DNA of 64,000 nt, from assembly GCA_947073495.1 (NCBI GenBank), contig CAMTMX010000006.1, forward strand, positions 1 through 64,000, in the 5' to 3' direction. The stretch is from an uncultured Porphyromonadaceae bacterium (GTDB lineage Bacteria > Bacteroidota > Bacteroidia > Bacteroidales > Muribaculaceae). Both the position numbers and the translations under genes were made by a program. Shown piece by piece: positions 26,737-35,018 of this stretch. Positions within the stretch are counted from its first letter, which is position 1. The number at the start of each line of letters is the position of its first letter. Below the pieces are notes generated by a model that was not told where the DNA came from, ran no database searches, and was given only the letters and a program-made list of their open reading frames with translations.

Positions 26737-28834
26737 TTCAAAACAACAAGAGGCGGTTGAAGCGACTGAAGGACGCGTACGCGTGGTTGCCGGAGCAGGA
26801 TCCGGTAAAACCCGTGTGCTCGCACACCGTTATGCCTTCCTCGTAAATGAAATCGGTGTAAGCCCGGGGAATATCCTATGCCTTACTTTTACAAACAAAG
26901 CGGCACAGGAAATGAAACGTAGGATTTCTTCTATGGTAGACAGAGGAAGCGTGAACGATTTTATCTGTACGATCCACAGCTTCTGCGCCAAGTTCCTTCG
27001 TAAGGAAATCTACCGTATAGGGTATCCAAGAAATTTCACCATCATTGATGAAGAGGATGGAAAAGCCCTGGCTCGTCAGGCGATGCAGGAGTTTGGGATT
27101 GACCGACGCAAAACAACTGCCGAACGGTTCCTTAAAGGTGTGGCAGCTCTCAAAGGCTATGAACCTACCCAATATATCCAGAAACATCTCCTCCCCTGTT
27201 CTTCATCTGAAGCACCCGATGCAACAGTCAGATATCTGCGGCTCCAGTTGAAACAATTCGCTCTCGATTATGACGACCTCCTCTATTTCACTCTCTATAT
27301 CCTACAGCATTTTGAAGATGCAAGGAAAGAGTGGACAGAAAAACTGAATTATGTGATGGTCGACGAAGTGCAAGACTGCACCGGAGATGACTGGAAACTT
27401 CTTTATGCAGTGACGCAACATCATGGCAACCTGTTTGTGGTTGGAGATCCCGATCAGGCTATTTACGAATGGAGAGGTGCAAATCCCAAAATATTTGTTG
27501 ACTTCAAAGCCGGCACAGATATTATCCTTAATGAAAATTATAGGTCAACACCCGATATCCTTGACGTTGCCAACCATATCATAGACCACAACCACAACCG
27601 TGTAAAGAAGGATCTTTTCACCTTAAAACTTAATGAGCGCCAGGTTGTCCACCTTCATGCAAAATCTGAAAAAGAAGAGGCGGATAGAATCGCTTCACGC
27701 ATAGAGGAAGGTATAAATGAGGGTATGAAATATGGAGACTTCGCCATATTGTATCGCAGTTCCTTCCTTTCGCGACAGCTGGAGCAGGCTCTTTTGAAAC
27801 ATCATATCCCTTATTCCGTATGGGGAGGCGTAAGATTTTTCGAACGCAAGGAAATCAAAGACGTGCTGAGCTATTTGCGTGTGGTGGCAAGCGACACAGA
27901 CGATATGTCGTTCCGACGTATCATCAATTTGCCCGCAAGGAAATTCGGAGAGGCGTCAATGAAAGCGCTGGCTAAAATCGCTGAAGTTGAAGATATTTCC
28001 CTTATGAATGCTTTGAGGCTTCACATAAACGACAAAACCTTTTCAAAACATTCTTTGCGTAAATTTATCGACCTTATAGACGCCGCACGGGAAAGGGTTT
28101 CCTTGATGCCTGTTTCGGAGCTGACCGACTGGATTCTTAACGAAAGCGGTTTAGGAGATCTCTACCGTATTGACGAAGAGGAGGAACGTCTTGAAAATCT
28201 TACCGAACTTATCAACTCCATGAAAGAGTTTGAAGAAGGTAGGATTGATGAAGGGGACGCAGATCTTGTGTCATATCTGCAAGAGATCGCATTATACACC
28301 AATGCCGACAAATCAGTAGATTCTGAAAAAGTCAGGATGATGACAATTCACCAATCAAAAGGACTGGAATTTCCTGAAGTATTTGTTGTGGGACTTACTG
28401 AAGGCATATTCCCTAATCATCGCTCAATCCGTGAACGCCGACAGGATGGTGAGGAGGAGGAACGAAGATTGATGTATGTTGCGGTGACACGCGCAGAAAA
28501 GATGTTATGGCTTTGCGAATCGGAAGGTTATATGAATGAAAACGGAGCGTTGAAATATCCCTCAAGATTTCTTTCTGAGGTGCCTGAAGGTATGCTTAAA
28601 ACAGAGGGGCATCTCGACCCCGTGCTTAAATCAGGCACTATGGGTCTTGTCTCTATTCTGAACGAAGAGTTGGGGCAAGGATCAGAAAAGCCTTGGGAAA
28701 ACGGCACCCGTGTAAGTCACCGTGTTTTCGGAGAAGGGGTGATAGAGTCATACGACGCTACGGCAAAATCTTATAAAGTACGTTTCGCGGCTTCAACCCG
28801 CAATCTCCTCCCCCATGTACTCACCCGTATTTAG
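26726..28834 (+). CDS. UvrD/PcrA-family superfamily I DNA helicase
   Basis: An ATP-dependent 3'-5' helicase. Motifs in order: Q motif (NSKQQEAV), Walker A AGAGSGKTR, LTFTNKAAQEM, motif II VDEVQD (a VDEVQD variant of DEFQD), motif III GDPDQAIYEWRGA, motif IV-like LNENYRST, VRFFERKEIKDV, MTIHQSKGLEFPEVFVVGL and motif VI RRLMYVAVTRAE. At 702 residues it is close to PcrA/UvrD length and ends in a small domain (RVSHRVFGEGVI) like the PcrA RNA-polymerase-interaction Tudor fold. It overlaps ispF by 11 bp. Confidence 0.93.
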   Translation: MNLNSKQQEAVEATEGRVRVVAGAGSGKTRVLAHRYAFLVNEIGVSPGNILCLTFTNKAAQEMKRRISSMVDRGSVNDFICTIHSFCAKFLRKEIYRIGYPRNFTIIDEEDGKALARQAMQEFGIDRRKTTAERFLKGVAALKGYEPTQYIQKHLLPCSSSEAPDATVRYLRLQLKQFALDYDDLLYFTLYILQHFEDARKEWTEKLNYVMVDEVQDCTGDDWKLLYAVTQHHGNLFVVGDPDQAIYEWRGANPKIFVDFKAGTDIILNENYRSTPDILDVANHIIDHNHNRVKKDLFTLKLNERQVVHLHAKSEKEEADRIASRIEEGINEGMKYGDFAILYRSSFLSRQLEQALLKHHIPYSVWGGVRFFERKEIKDVLSYLRVVASDTDDMSFRRIINLPARKFGEASMKALAKIAEVEDISLMNALRLHINDKTFSKHSLRKFIDLIDAARERVSLMPVSELTDWILNESGLGDLYRIDEEEERLENLTELINSMKEFEEGRIDEGDADLVSYLQEIALYTNADKSVDSEKVRMMTIHQSKGLEFPEVFVVGLTEGIFPNHRSIRERRQDGEEEERRLMYVAVTRAEKMLWLCESEGYMNENGALKYPSRFLSEVPEGMLKTEGHLDPVLKSGTMGLVSILNEELGQGSEKPWENGTRVSHRVFGEGVIESYDATAKSYKVRFAASTRNLLPHVLTRI

Positions 28835-28892
28835 CCCCCTTCACACAAATAATTTTAAGAAACCCGTTCTAATAAAATTCTCACACAGTTTT

Positions 28893-29056
28893 AGAGAATG
28901 TTTGGATTTGACTTATATTGAGATTTAGAGAGGATTTTCGAGTAAATTTTGAGTTTGAGAGATGGAGTTGTGGGGTTCCATAATAACAGAACGAAAGCTC
29001 AAAATTGACCGAAAAGGACTTTAAAGATTTCATAAAGTTAAATTCAAACATTCTCT
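28893..29056 (+). repeat. Dispersed structured intergenic element, copy R3
   Basis: Outer arms AGAGAATGTTTGGATTT (28893-28909) and 29040-29056 pair over 17 bp with one G-T. Inside, TTTTCG (28935-28940) pairs with CGAAAA (29010-29015), and ATTTTGAG (28946-28953) with CTCAAAAT (28998-29005). The loop carries GGAGTTGTGGGGTTCC and ATAATAACAGAA. All three stems differ in sequence from R4 yet pair at the same places. It lies after the helicase gene. Confidence 0.85.
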
Positions 29057-29060
29057 TAAT

Positions 29061-29211
29061 CTACGAAAAATAAATACACAGATGCCATCCATATATCACG
29101 GTAACCTATAAAGCCGTTCATCAGTCGTTATGTGACCCCATAATTCCATCTCCACGACTTCATATCTCGCTCACACTATAAGCCAATCATATGTACATTT
29201 ATTTATCGTAG
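29061..29211 (-). repeat. Dispersed structured intergenic element, copy R5 (diverged, inverted next to R3)
   Basis: Arms at 29061-29080 and 29192-29211 are imperfect inverted repeats (about 17 of 20 positions). Read on the minus strand, the centre (29121-29147) contains GGAATTATGGGGTCACATAA then CGACTGA, matching the family loop GGAGTTGTGGGGTT ... TAATGACTGA with several differences, and it is flanked by an AGTCGT/ACGACT stem. It starts only 4 bp after R3 ends, in the opposite orientation. Confidence 0.65.
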
Positions 29212-29221
29212 GTACTTAAAA

Positions 29222-29268
29222 AAACGGCAGTCAAAACCTATAAACACCATTCTGAACTGCCGTTTATT
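29222..29268 (+). terminator. Hairpin, probable terminator
   Basis: AAACGGCAGT (29222-29231) pairs with ACTGCCGTTT (29256-29265) around a 24-nt loop and is followed by ATTTATAAG. It precedes the gene at 29401 and may end transcription from the ispF-helicase operon, 390 bp downstream of the helicase stop. Confidence 0.55.
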
Positions 29269-29400
29269 TATAAGTTTCTTTGCATAATCAGAATTTATTT
29301 GTTTAATTTACACCCGTATTTTCAACATCCACAAGAAAAGACACCAATAACACCTATTCATCCATTGAAGCTGTTTAAAGCTTCATTTAATTTATTACCC

Positions 29401-30612
29401 ATGAACAACCCCGATATAATTACATTTATTTCCGACGGTTTCGAGAAAGCCAAGAGAGGCGATGCTATAAACGTATATAATAAAGTGGCGAGATATGAGG
29501 AAATGAATGCAATTCCCTTAAAAAGTCATTATCCATACGGATGGATAATCTACTATGCGCTTCTTCAATCCCCCGACAATGAAATCCAATCAAGGAAAAA
29601 AATGCTGGCACACTATTTTCAACTGCAATTGACAGTGCCTCATAAACTACATTCTATGATCCTTACACAGGCAATTCGCTTATATAAAGATGCAAAAGAT
29701 GTGGCTTTCAATAAAAAACCGGATACCGTTGTCAGATTTTCAATTATAAATTTCTTAAAAATATGGAATCTGGACAATCTGCGTCCCGGAGATTGGAAAA
29801 GGAAAGATTTTGAAGGGAAAAAGCTCAGTTCCACTACAGAAAAGCTAATTACCTTGTGCGTGGATGAACTGGAGGAAACCCACACACTCCCGGGGAAAGA
29901 ATTGCTGGCAGTGATCGACAAGGCTGTTAATGAATATCCCGACTCATTCTCCATTCTCAGCCAAAGAGCTGCCGTACATATACTCGCGAATGAAAAGGAA
30001 TCTGCCGCAGGCTTATTGCGTAAAGCAATTTTGGCAGCTCCGGGGAAGTTTTATCTCTGGAATAGACTTGCCGCCACAGTTTCTCCCACAGAGAATCCTC
30101 GACTGTACGTTGCTTTATTATATAAAGCCCTTTCTGCCCCGGGTTCCGATCAATTCAAAGGAAAAATAAGGATTTCCCTCGCCGATGTTCTCTCTTCAAG
30201 AGGTGCATTTTCACAAGCACTTTGGGAATTAAATAAAGTGAAGAGCCTATATAGCCAAAACCAATGGCATTTGTCGCCAAAATTCAATGAAATAATGAAG
30301 CGATTACCCGATGATACAATCCCCTGTAACCCTGAATGTTTTTATAAGAAAATGGAATTTCTCGCCGATGAAGAAATATATGCCGCCCTACCCTCCCTGA
30401 CAGTGACAAAGACATATCATAAGAAACCTTCCACCGATGAAAGGAAGTCTGGATACGGTTCTCCTTCCGTGGCATGGAGAGTAACCGACAAGGACGGCAA
30501 CAATTATTGGATAAATCCACGCCGCTTCAATCTGAATCCGGATCTTCCTTTGGGATGTAGCCTTACTGTCTGGATAAGCAATGGCAAAGTTGTGAAAGCG
30601 GAACAGGCATGA
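29401..30612 (+). CDS. TPR-like protein with C-terminal OB-like domain, unknown function
   Basis: A cytoplasmic-looking protein of 403 residues from the ATG at 29401; upstream the frame opens only from a TTG. The middle (about 150-290) is helical with TPR-like alternation (LLAVIDKAVNEYPDSFSIL, KESAAGLLRKAILAAPGKFYLWNRLA). The last 55 residues (VAWRVTDKDGNNYWINPRRF ... LGCSLTVWISNGKV) look like a small beta-barrel of OB or cold-shock type, suggesting nucleic-acid binding, though this is inference. No signal peptide. It stands alone between repeat copies and the convergent dnaJ operon. Function not recognised. Confidence 0.7.
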   Translation: MNNPDIITFISDGFEKAKRGDAINVYNKVARYEEMNAIPLKSHYPYGWIIYYALLQSPDNEIQSRKKMLAHYFQLQLTVPHKLHSMILTQAIRLYKDAKDVAFNKKPDTVVRFSIINFLKIWNLDNLRPGDWKRKDFEGKKLSSTTEKLITLCVDELEETHTLPGKELLAVIDKAVNEYPDSFSILSQRAAVHILANEKESAAGLLRKAILAAPGKFYLWNRLAATVSPTENPRLYVALLYKALSAPGSDQFKGKIRISLADVLSSRGAFSQALWELNKVKSLYSQNQWHLSPKFNEIMKRLPDDTIPCNPECFYKKMEFLADEEIYAALPSLTVTKTYHKKPSTDERKSGYGSPSVAWRVTDKDGNNYWINPRRFNLNPDLPLGCSLTVWISNGKVVKAEQA

Positions 30613-30666
30613 TAAAAGCAGACAGCGGGCAGTATTAATTTTTACTGCCCGCTGTCTGCTTTTATC
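30611..30666. terminator. Perfect 24-bp stem bidirectional terminator
   Basis: Bases 30611-30634 pair without mismatch with 30643-30666 around an 8-nt loop; the left arm begins inside the TGA stop (30610-30612) of the TPR gene. It is placed between that gene and the convergent dnaJ gene and could serve both strands. The stem is unusually long for a simple terminator. Confidence 0.75.
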
Positions 30667-30740
30667 AAGGTTTGAAATCGCATCGAAAATATGACGGTTC
30701 CTAAAAAGAAAAAGTCGAAACAACTTCGGTGCGTAGATAA

Positions 30741-31928
30741 TTATTCTCCCCTGTTTTCCTTATTGAAGATGTGACGCAGGCGTGAGAATATTCTCTTGGA
30801 AGTAGACTCTGTCGGAACTACATTTGGAGCGTCCTTTAAACTCTCTATCGCTGCTTTCTCTGTGTCTGTAAGAGACTCAGGCACATATACCATCACATTG
30901 ACAAGAAGATCACCACGGCTGCTGCTGTTCATCTCGGGAAGTCCCTTACCCCTTAGACGAAGCACTTTGCCAGGTTGAGTTCCTGCAGCAATCTTGAGTC
31001 TTGCCCTGCCATCGACTGTCGGGATTTCGGCGCTTCCACCAAGAGCGGCAGTCGGGAAATCAAGCATCAGGTTGTAGATAAGATCATTGCCGTCACGGAT
31101 AAGTTCCGAATCCTTTTCCTCTTGGATCACTATAAGCAAATCTCCGTTGACGCCGCCATGACGCGGTGCATTCCCTTGACCTCGGAGAGTCAATGTCATG
31201 CCGTCTTCAACACCGGCAGGAATATGAAAGCTGACTACCTCCTCCTTTCGTTCAATTCCGGTGCCGTTGCAATATGTGCATTTCTCTGAAATAATCTTGC
31301 CTTCACCATTACATTCAGGGCATACCGCCTCACTTTGGACAGCACCGAAAATTGACTGCTGTACACGAGTTATATATCCTGTGCCATGACAACGCTCACA
31401 TGTATGGAACGCAGTACCGTCTTTTGCACCCGTGCCTTTGCAATGCGGACAAGCCACCATACGGGGAATCTTGAGTTTTTTATCCACACCATTCATGATG
31501 TCTTTAAGGGTCACCTTCACTGTAATACGCAAATCTGTGCCCTTATTGACATGCTGGCGAGGACGACCTCCTGTAGCCCCTTCAAATCCGAAGCCACCCA
31601 TTCTACCACCGAAGATGTCGCCGAAATGGGCGAAGATATCCTCCATCGACATGCCACCGCTGCTGTAGAAACCGCCACCGGCGCCACCGCCAAATCCTTG
31701 TGGACCCATGGAATGCCCGAACTGGTCATATTTTGCCCGTTTGTTTACATCGCTAAGCACATCGTATGCCTCAGCCGCCTCCTTGAATTTCTCCTCGGCT
31801 TCCTTATCACCGGGATTTTTATCAGGATGGTACTTGATCGCCATCTTACGGTATGCCTTCTTTATTTCATCAGCGCTGGCGCCTTTAGAAACGCCTAACA
31901 CTTCATAGTAATCTCTCTTTTCTGCCAT
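30741..31928 (-). CDS. dnaJ: Chaperone DnaJ
   Basis: Hsp40 co-chaperone that stimulates DnaK ATPase activity. The 395-residue protein has the J domain with HPD ([13 protein letters not shown]), a G/F-rich linker, four CxxCxGxG-type zinc repeats ([32 protein letters not shown]) and the C-terminal substrate-binding domain. It lies 49 bp after grpE. dnaK is not in the window. Confidence 0.97.
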   Translation of the reverse strand: MAEKRDYYEVLGVSKGASADEIKKAYRKMAIKYHPDKNPGDKEAEEKFKEAAEAYDVLSDVNKRAKYDQFGHSMGPQGFGGGAGGGFYSSGGMSMEDIFAHFGDIFGGRMGGFGFEGATGGRPRQHVNKGTDLRITVKVTLKDIMNGVDKKLKIPRMVACPHCKGTGAKDGTAFHTCERCHGTGYITRVQQSIFGAVQSEAVCPECNGEGKIISEKCTYCNGTGIERKEEVVSFHIPAGVEDGMTLTLRGQGNAPRHGGVNGDLLIVIQEEKDSELIRDGNDLIYNLMLDFPTAALGGSAEIPTVDGRARLKIAAGTQPGKVLRLRGKGLPEMNSSSRGDLLVNVMVYVPESLTDTEKAAIESLKDAPNVVPTESTSKRIFSRLRHIFNKENRGE

Positions 31929-31977
31929 GGCTTTGTCTCCTAATTATTGGTTTCAGCTTCTCTGCTTTGATAATTGA

Positions 31978-32589
31978 TCATTGGGCAACAACAACCTTGG
32001 CGTGGCGAAGCACCTTGTCATTAATCATATAGCCTTTCTCTATGGTGTCAAGAATTTTCCCTTTTTTGGAGTCATCGGGAACCGGCACAACAGAAATAGC
32101 CTCATGTTTATCCGCGTCGAAAGTATCATCCTCAGGATCGAATTCTTTCACACCGTTTTGAGCGAGATATTTTTTAAGCTTATTGTAAATAAGGATCACG
32201 CCCTCTTTCATGGCGTCGCTATCTCCACTTGTCTCGGCAGCCTTGATACCTCTCTCGAAATCATCCATTATAGGCAGAAGACCTTTCAGCACATTCTCTC
32301 CGGCATTTTTTATAATCTCACTTTTCTCCTTGAGAGTGCGCTTGCGGAAATTATCAAATTCCGCCATGAGGAAAAGATATTCCTTTTTCTCTTTTTCTAT
32401 TTGATTTTTAAGATCTTCCACCTGGCTTTCAAGTGAATTAACATCCCCTTCAGTTTCTGATTCTTCTGAATTGTCCGTTTCGGGTGCTACATCCTCGACG
32501 GTCACTTCCTGACTTTCGGGATTTATTATATCTTCAGCCTCATTTTTGAAGCCTTTCTCTTGTGCATTTTTATTTTTATTCTTTTCCAT
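31978..32589 (-). CDS. grpE: Nucleotide exchange factor GrpE
   Basis: GrpE releases ADP from DnaK. The N-terminal half is acidic and disordered followed by a long coiled coil (about 65-100), then the conserved FDNFRKRTLKEK and the C-terminal beta domain (EAISVVPVPDDSKKGKI, LDTIEKGYMINDKVLRHAKVVV). Two ATGs are possible; 32589 (MEKNKNKNAQE) is preferred because the upstream option at 32616 adds nine residues not typical of the family. It is directly upstream of dnaJ. Confidence 0.94.
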   Translation of the reverse strand: MEKNKNKNAQEKGFKNEAEDIINPESQEVTVEDVAPETDNSEESETEGDVNSLESQVEDLKNQIEKEKKEYLFLMAEFDNFRKRTLKEKSEIIKNAGENVLKGLLPIMDDFERGIKAAETSGDSDAMKEGVILIYNKLKKYLAQNGVKEFDPEDDTFDADKHEAISVVPVPDDSKKGKILDTIEKGYMINDKVLRHAKVVVAQ

Positions 32590-32646
32590 AAGGATAGTTG
32601 TTTGATATTTACTCATTCAAATATTGCGCCAATAATTGTTAAATAC

Positions 32647-32654
32647 CAAATTTA
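32647..32654 (-). promoter_or_regulatory. -7 promoter box for grpE-dnaJ
   Basis: On the minus strand TAAATTTG matches TAnnTTTG in the gap between ispE and grpE. Transcription would begin near 32641. No convincing -33 TTTG is present, so strength is uncertain. Confidence 0.4.
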
Positions 32655-32710
32655 ATTCAACCCATCATTATTGACGATTATTATGCGTAGGGATATTCTA
32701 CCTCAAACGG

Positions 32711-33601
32711 CTATAATTCAAACAACCAAACTCCGCTATAAGTTGACCCGAGAATGTCTCTTGCATTTTTTGCAGCATCTCCGTTTTCAAATATTCCGTA
32801 GATAGATGAACCAGATCCCGACATAGATGAATAGACCGCACCTAATTTATAAATATTTTCCTTCAAATTAGCCAATTCCGGATGAGCAGGGAATATCGAC
32901 TCTTCAAAATCATTAACCACTAACCCCTCCCATTTTGAAAGTGGAAGATCAGGAAGAAACCGCAAATCAAACTTAGGCATCTTGGGGGTGATTCCTGAAA
33001 ATGCCTCTTTGGTTGACACATACACATCCGGCTTGACAATCAAAAGCCATCTGCCGGAAAGGTCTATTTCTATCGGAGTAAGTTCTTCCCCTATACCTTC
33101 TGCAAAACATGGCGTATTGTAAATAAAAAACGGGCAATCCGCACCAAGCTTCACAGCCATTTCGCAAAGTTCATTACGGGAGAATCTTTCTCCTGTCAAT
33201 TCATTCAGGCTCATCAAGGTAAATGAGGCATCCGCGCTTCCACCCCCGAGCCCGGCACCATCCGGCAAATGCTTATCGAGAGATATGTTAAACAATCCCG
33301 CTTCCTCAATGCCGCCAAACCGGTCAAAATAAGATTTTAAAAACAACGTGGTTGCCTTGACCACAAGGTTTTGTTCAGGTTGGCAATCTATTCTTCTGCC
33401 CATCAATTGAAACTTGCAACCGCTCACCTGATTATTGTCTAACGTTATCTCAAGTATGTCATCAAAAGCCTCCGGCTGCTGGGGCATCCCGCTTTCTATG
33501 CCGACGGGGAAAAAAACAGTCTCAAGATTGTGATACCCGTCTTCCCTTTTCATCACTATATTTAATCCAAGATTGATCTTGGCGTTTACGAACTTAATCA
33601 T
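32711..33601 (-). CDS. ispE: 4-diphosphocytidyl-2-C-methyl-D-erythritol kinase
   Basis: IspE phosphorylates CDP-ME in the MEP isoprenoid pathway. The 296-residue GHMP kinase has the N-terminal AKINLGLNIV ... DGYHNLETVF motif, the ATP-binding LPDGAGLGGGSADA and a C-terminal SGSGSSIYGIF motif. Its ATG overlaps the MATE gene's stop by 4 bp, so the two are coupled. Confidence 0.96.
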   Translation of the reverse strand: MIKFVNAKINLGLNIVMKREDGYHNLETVFFPVGIESGMPQQPEAFDDILEITLDNNQVSGCKFQLMGRRIDCQPEQNLVVKATTLFLKSYFDRFGGIEEAGLFNISLDKHLPDGAGLGGGSADASFTLMSLNELTGERFSRNELCEMAVKLGADCPFFIYNTPCFAEGIGEELTPIEIDLSGRWLLIVKPDVYVSTKEAFSGITPKMPKFDLRFLPDLPLSKWEGLVVNDFEESIFPAHPELANLKENIYKLGAVYSSMSGSGSSIYGIFENGDAAKNARDILGSTYSGVWLFEL

Positions 33602-34947
33602 ATTGTTGTTGATTTACTTGTTTCAAATCTATATCTGAGGGTCTTTTTCCATTGCGACGCAAGGATAACGCCACGCAATAAAAGATAGCATAAAAATGCG
33701 GTCCATAACGCCTTGTTATCCACTATCCCCAGACTAAGACCGCCATCATCATAATGAAGAAACGCTATTATATAGAAAACAATTGTAGAAATCATGGTTG
33801 CCGACATCATTTTTCTTGTAGAAGTGATTCCAACATAAAACCCATCGTATATGAATGCCCATGCAGACACCACTGGTATCAATCCTATCCATACCCGAAG
33901 TCCGGTTATACCTTCCCACACATCAGCTTGGTCGGTCAATACTTTTGAAATAGGCACACAATATATTGAATACAATAACGTGAATACTACAGCCATCCCC
34001 AAAGTCCATTTCAATAAAGCCGACACAGTGAGCCGTAATTCTTCCTCTTTATTTCCCCCTGAATATTTCCCGACAAGCGCCTCAGCACTGAATGCAAAGC
34101 CATCCATAAAAAAAGAGAAAAACTGAAACAATTGCATCACAATCACGTTAACTGCGAGTGTCAGCGCTCCAAGTCTCGCTCCGGCAGAGGCAACTCCGAG
34201 ACTGACGCTTATAATACAGGCGGAACGTATAAATAGATTGGAGTTGACGGAGAAAAATTTTCCAAGACCGCCTCCTCTTATAATATCTTTGATCGGACAC
34301 CATAATTTCTTTCCTTTTCTAAAACGCAGGGCACATACATAAGCGATTATTAAACCAATCCAGTTGGCACACAATGTTCCCCATGCAACTCCCTCAAATC
34401 CCTCTTGCAAACCGAAAACAAAAAGAAAGCTAAGTCCGATATTAATTACATTTACCATTATGGCTATAGCCATAGGATAGACAGTAGACTGCATTCCGAC
34501 AAACCATCCACTTATAGCCATAACCCCAAGAATAGCCGGAGCACCCCATACGGATATTAAAAAATAGCGGGCAACATAATCCGACACTTCCGGTTCGGCA
34601 TGTATCACAAGCAATAGTAATTTCATCAACGGAATCTGTATAACAATTATCAACAGACCTCCTGTCATTGCAAATCCGAGAGCTCGGGAAAACACCTGCC
34701 TTAACCCTACATCGTCACCCGCGCCATAAGCAGTGGCGGTCAATCCTGTAGTGCCCGCCCTTAAAAAGCCGAACAGCCAGAACACTACATTCAACATCAC
34801 CGAACCTACCGCTATTGCAGCAAGATAAATCTCGGAACCCAAATGTCCGGAAATCGCAGTATCGCACAAACCAAGCATCGGCACTGTAATGTTGCTTACA
34901 ATTGCCGGAAGACTAAGCTTCAATATGTCTTTATCTACTTGTTTCAA
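33598..34947 (-). CDS. MATE family efflux transporter
   Basis: A 12-helix inner-membrane multidrug/toxin antiporter of the DinF-like MATE group. The 449-residue protein begins LPAIVSNITVPMLGLCDTAISGHLG, a typical MATE start (seen as LPAIVSNITVPMLGLCDTA), and has two repeated six-helix halves. The start codon is TTG at 34947: an in-frame stop lies immediately upstream and the next ATG would remove the first helix. It overlaps ispE by 4 bp. Substrate cannot be told from sequence. Confidence 0.9.
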   Translation of the reverse strand: MKQVDKDILKLSLPAIVSNITVPMLGLCDTAISGHLGSEIYLAAIAVGSVMLNVVFWLFGFLRAGTTGLTATAYGAGDDVGLRQVFSRALGFAMTGGLLIIVIQIPLMKLLLLVIHAEPEVSDYVARYFLISVWGAPAILGVMAISGWFVGMQSTVYPMAIAIMVNVINIGLSFLFVFGLQEGFEGVAWGTLCANWIGLIIAYVCALRFRKGKKLWCPIKDIIRGGGLGKFFSVNSNLFIRSACIISVSLGVASAGARLGALTLAVNVIVMQLFQFFSFFMDGFAFSAEALVGKYSGGNKEEELRLTVSALLKWTLGMAVVFTLLYSIYCVPISKVLTDQADVWEGITGLRVWIGLIPVVSAWAFIYDGFYVGITSTRKMMSATMISTIVFYIIAFLHYDDGGLSLGIVDNKALWTAFLCYLLLRGVILASQWKKTLRYRFETSKSTTI

Positions 34948-34965
34948 CTATTCCTTTTTTTAAAC

Positions 34966-35002
34966 GACAGGATTCCGGAAGCAATGCATCCGGAATCCTG
35001 TC
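34966..35002. terminator. Hairpin between the S9 peptidase and MATE genes
   Basis: GACAGGATTCCGGA (34966-34979) pairs perfectly with 34989-35002 around a 9-nt loop, 17 bp past the S9 peptidase stop on the minus strand. The minus-strand downstream sequence is not a T run, so termination is likely but not certain. Confidence 0.6.
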
Positions 35003-35018
35003 ATTCTTTATTGTTGTA

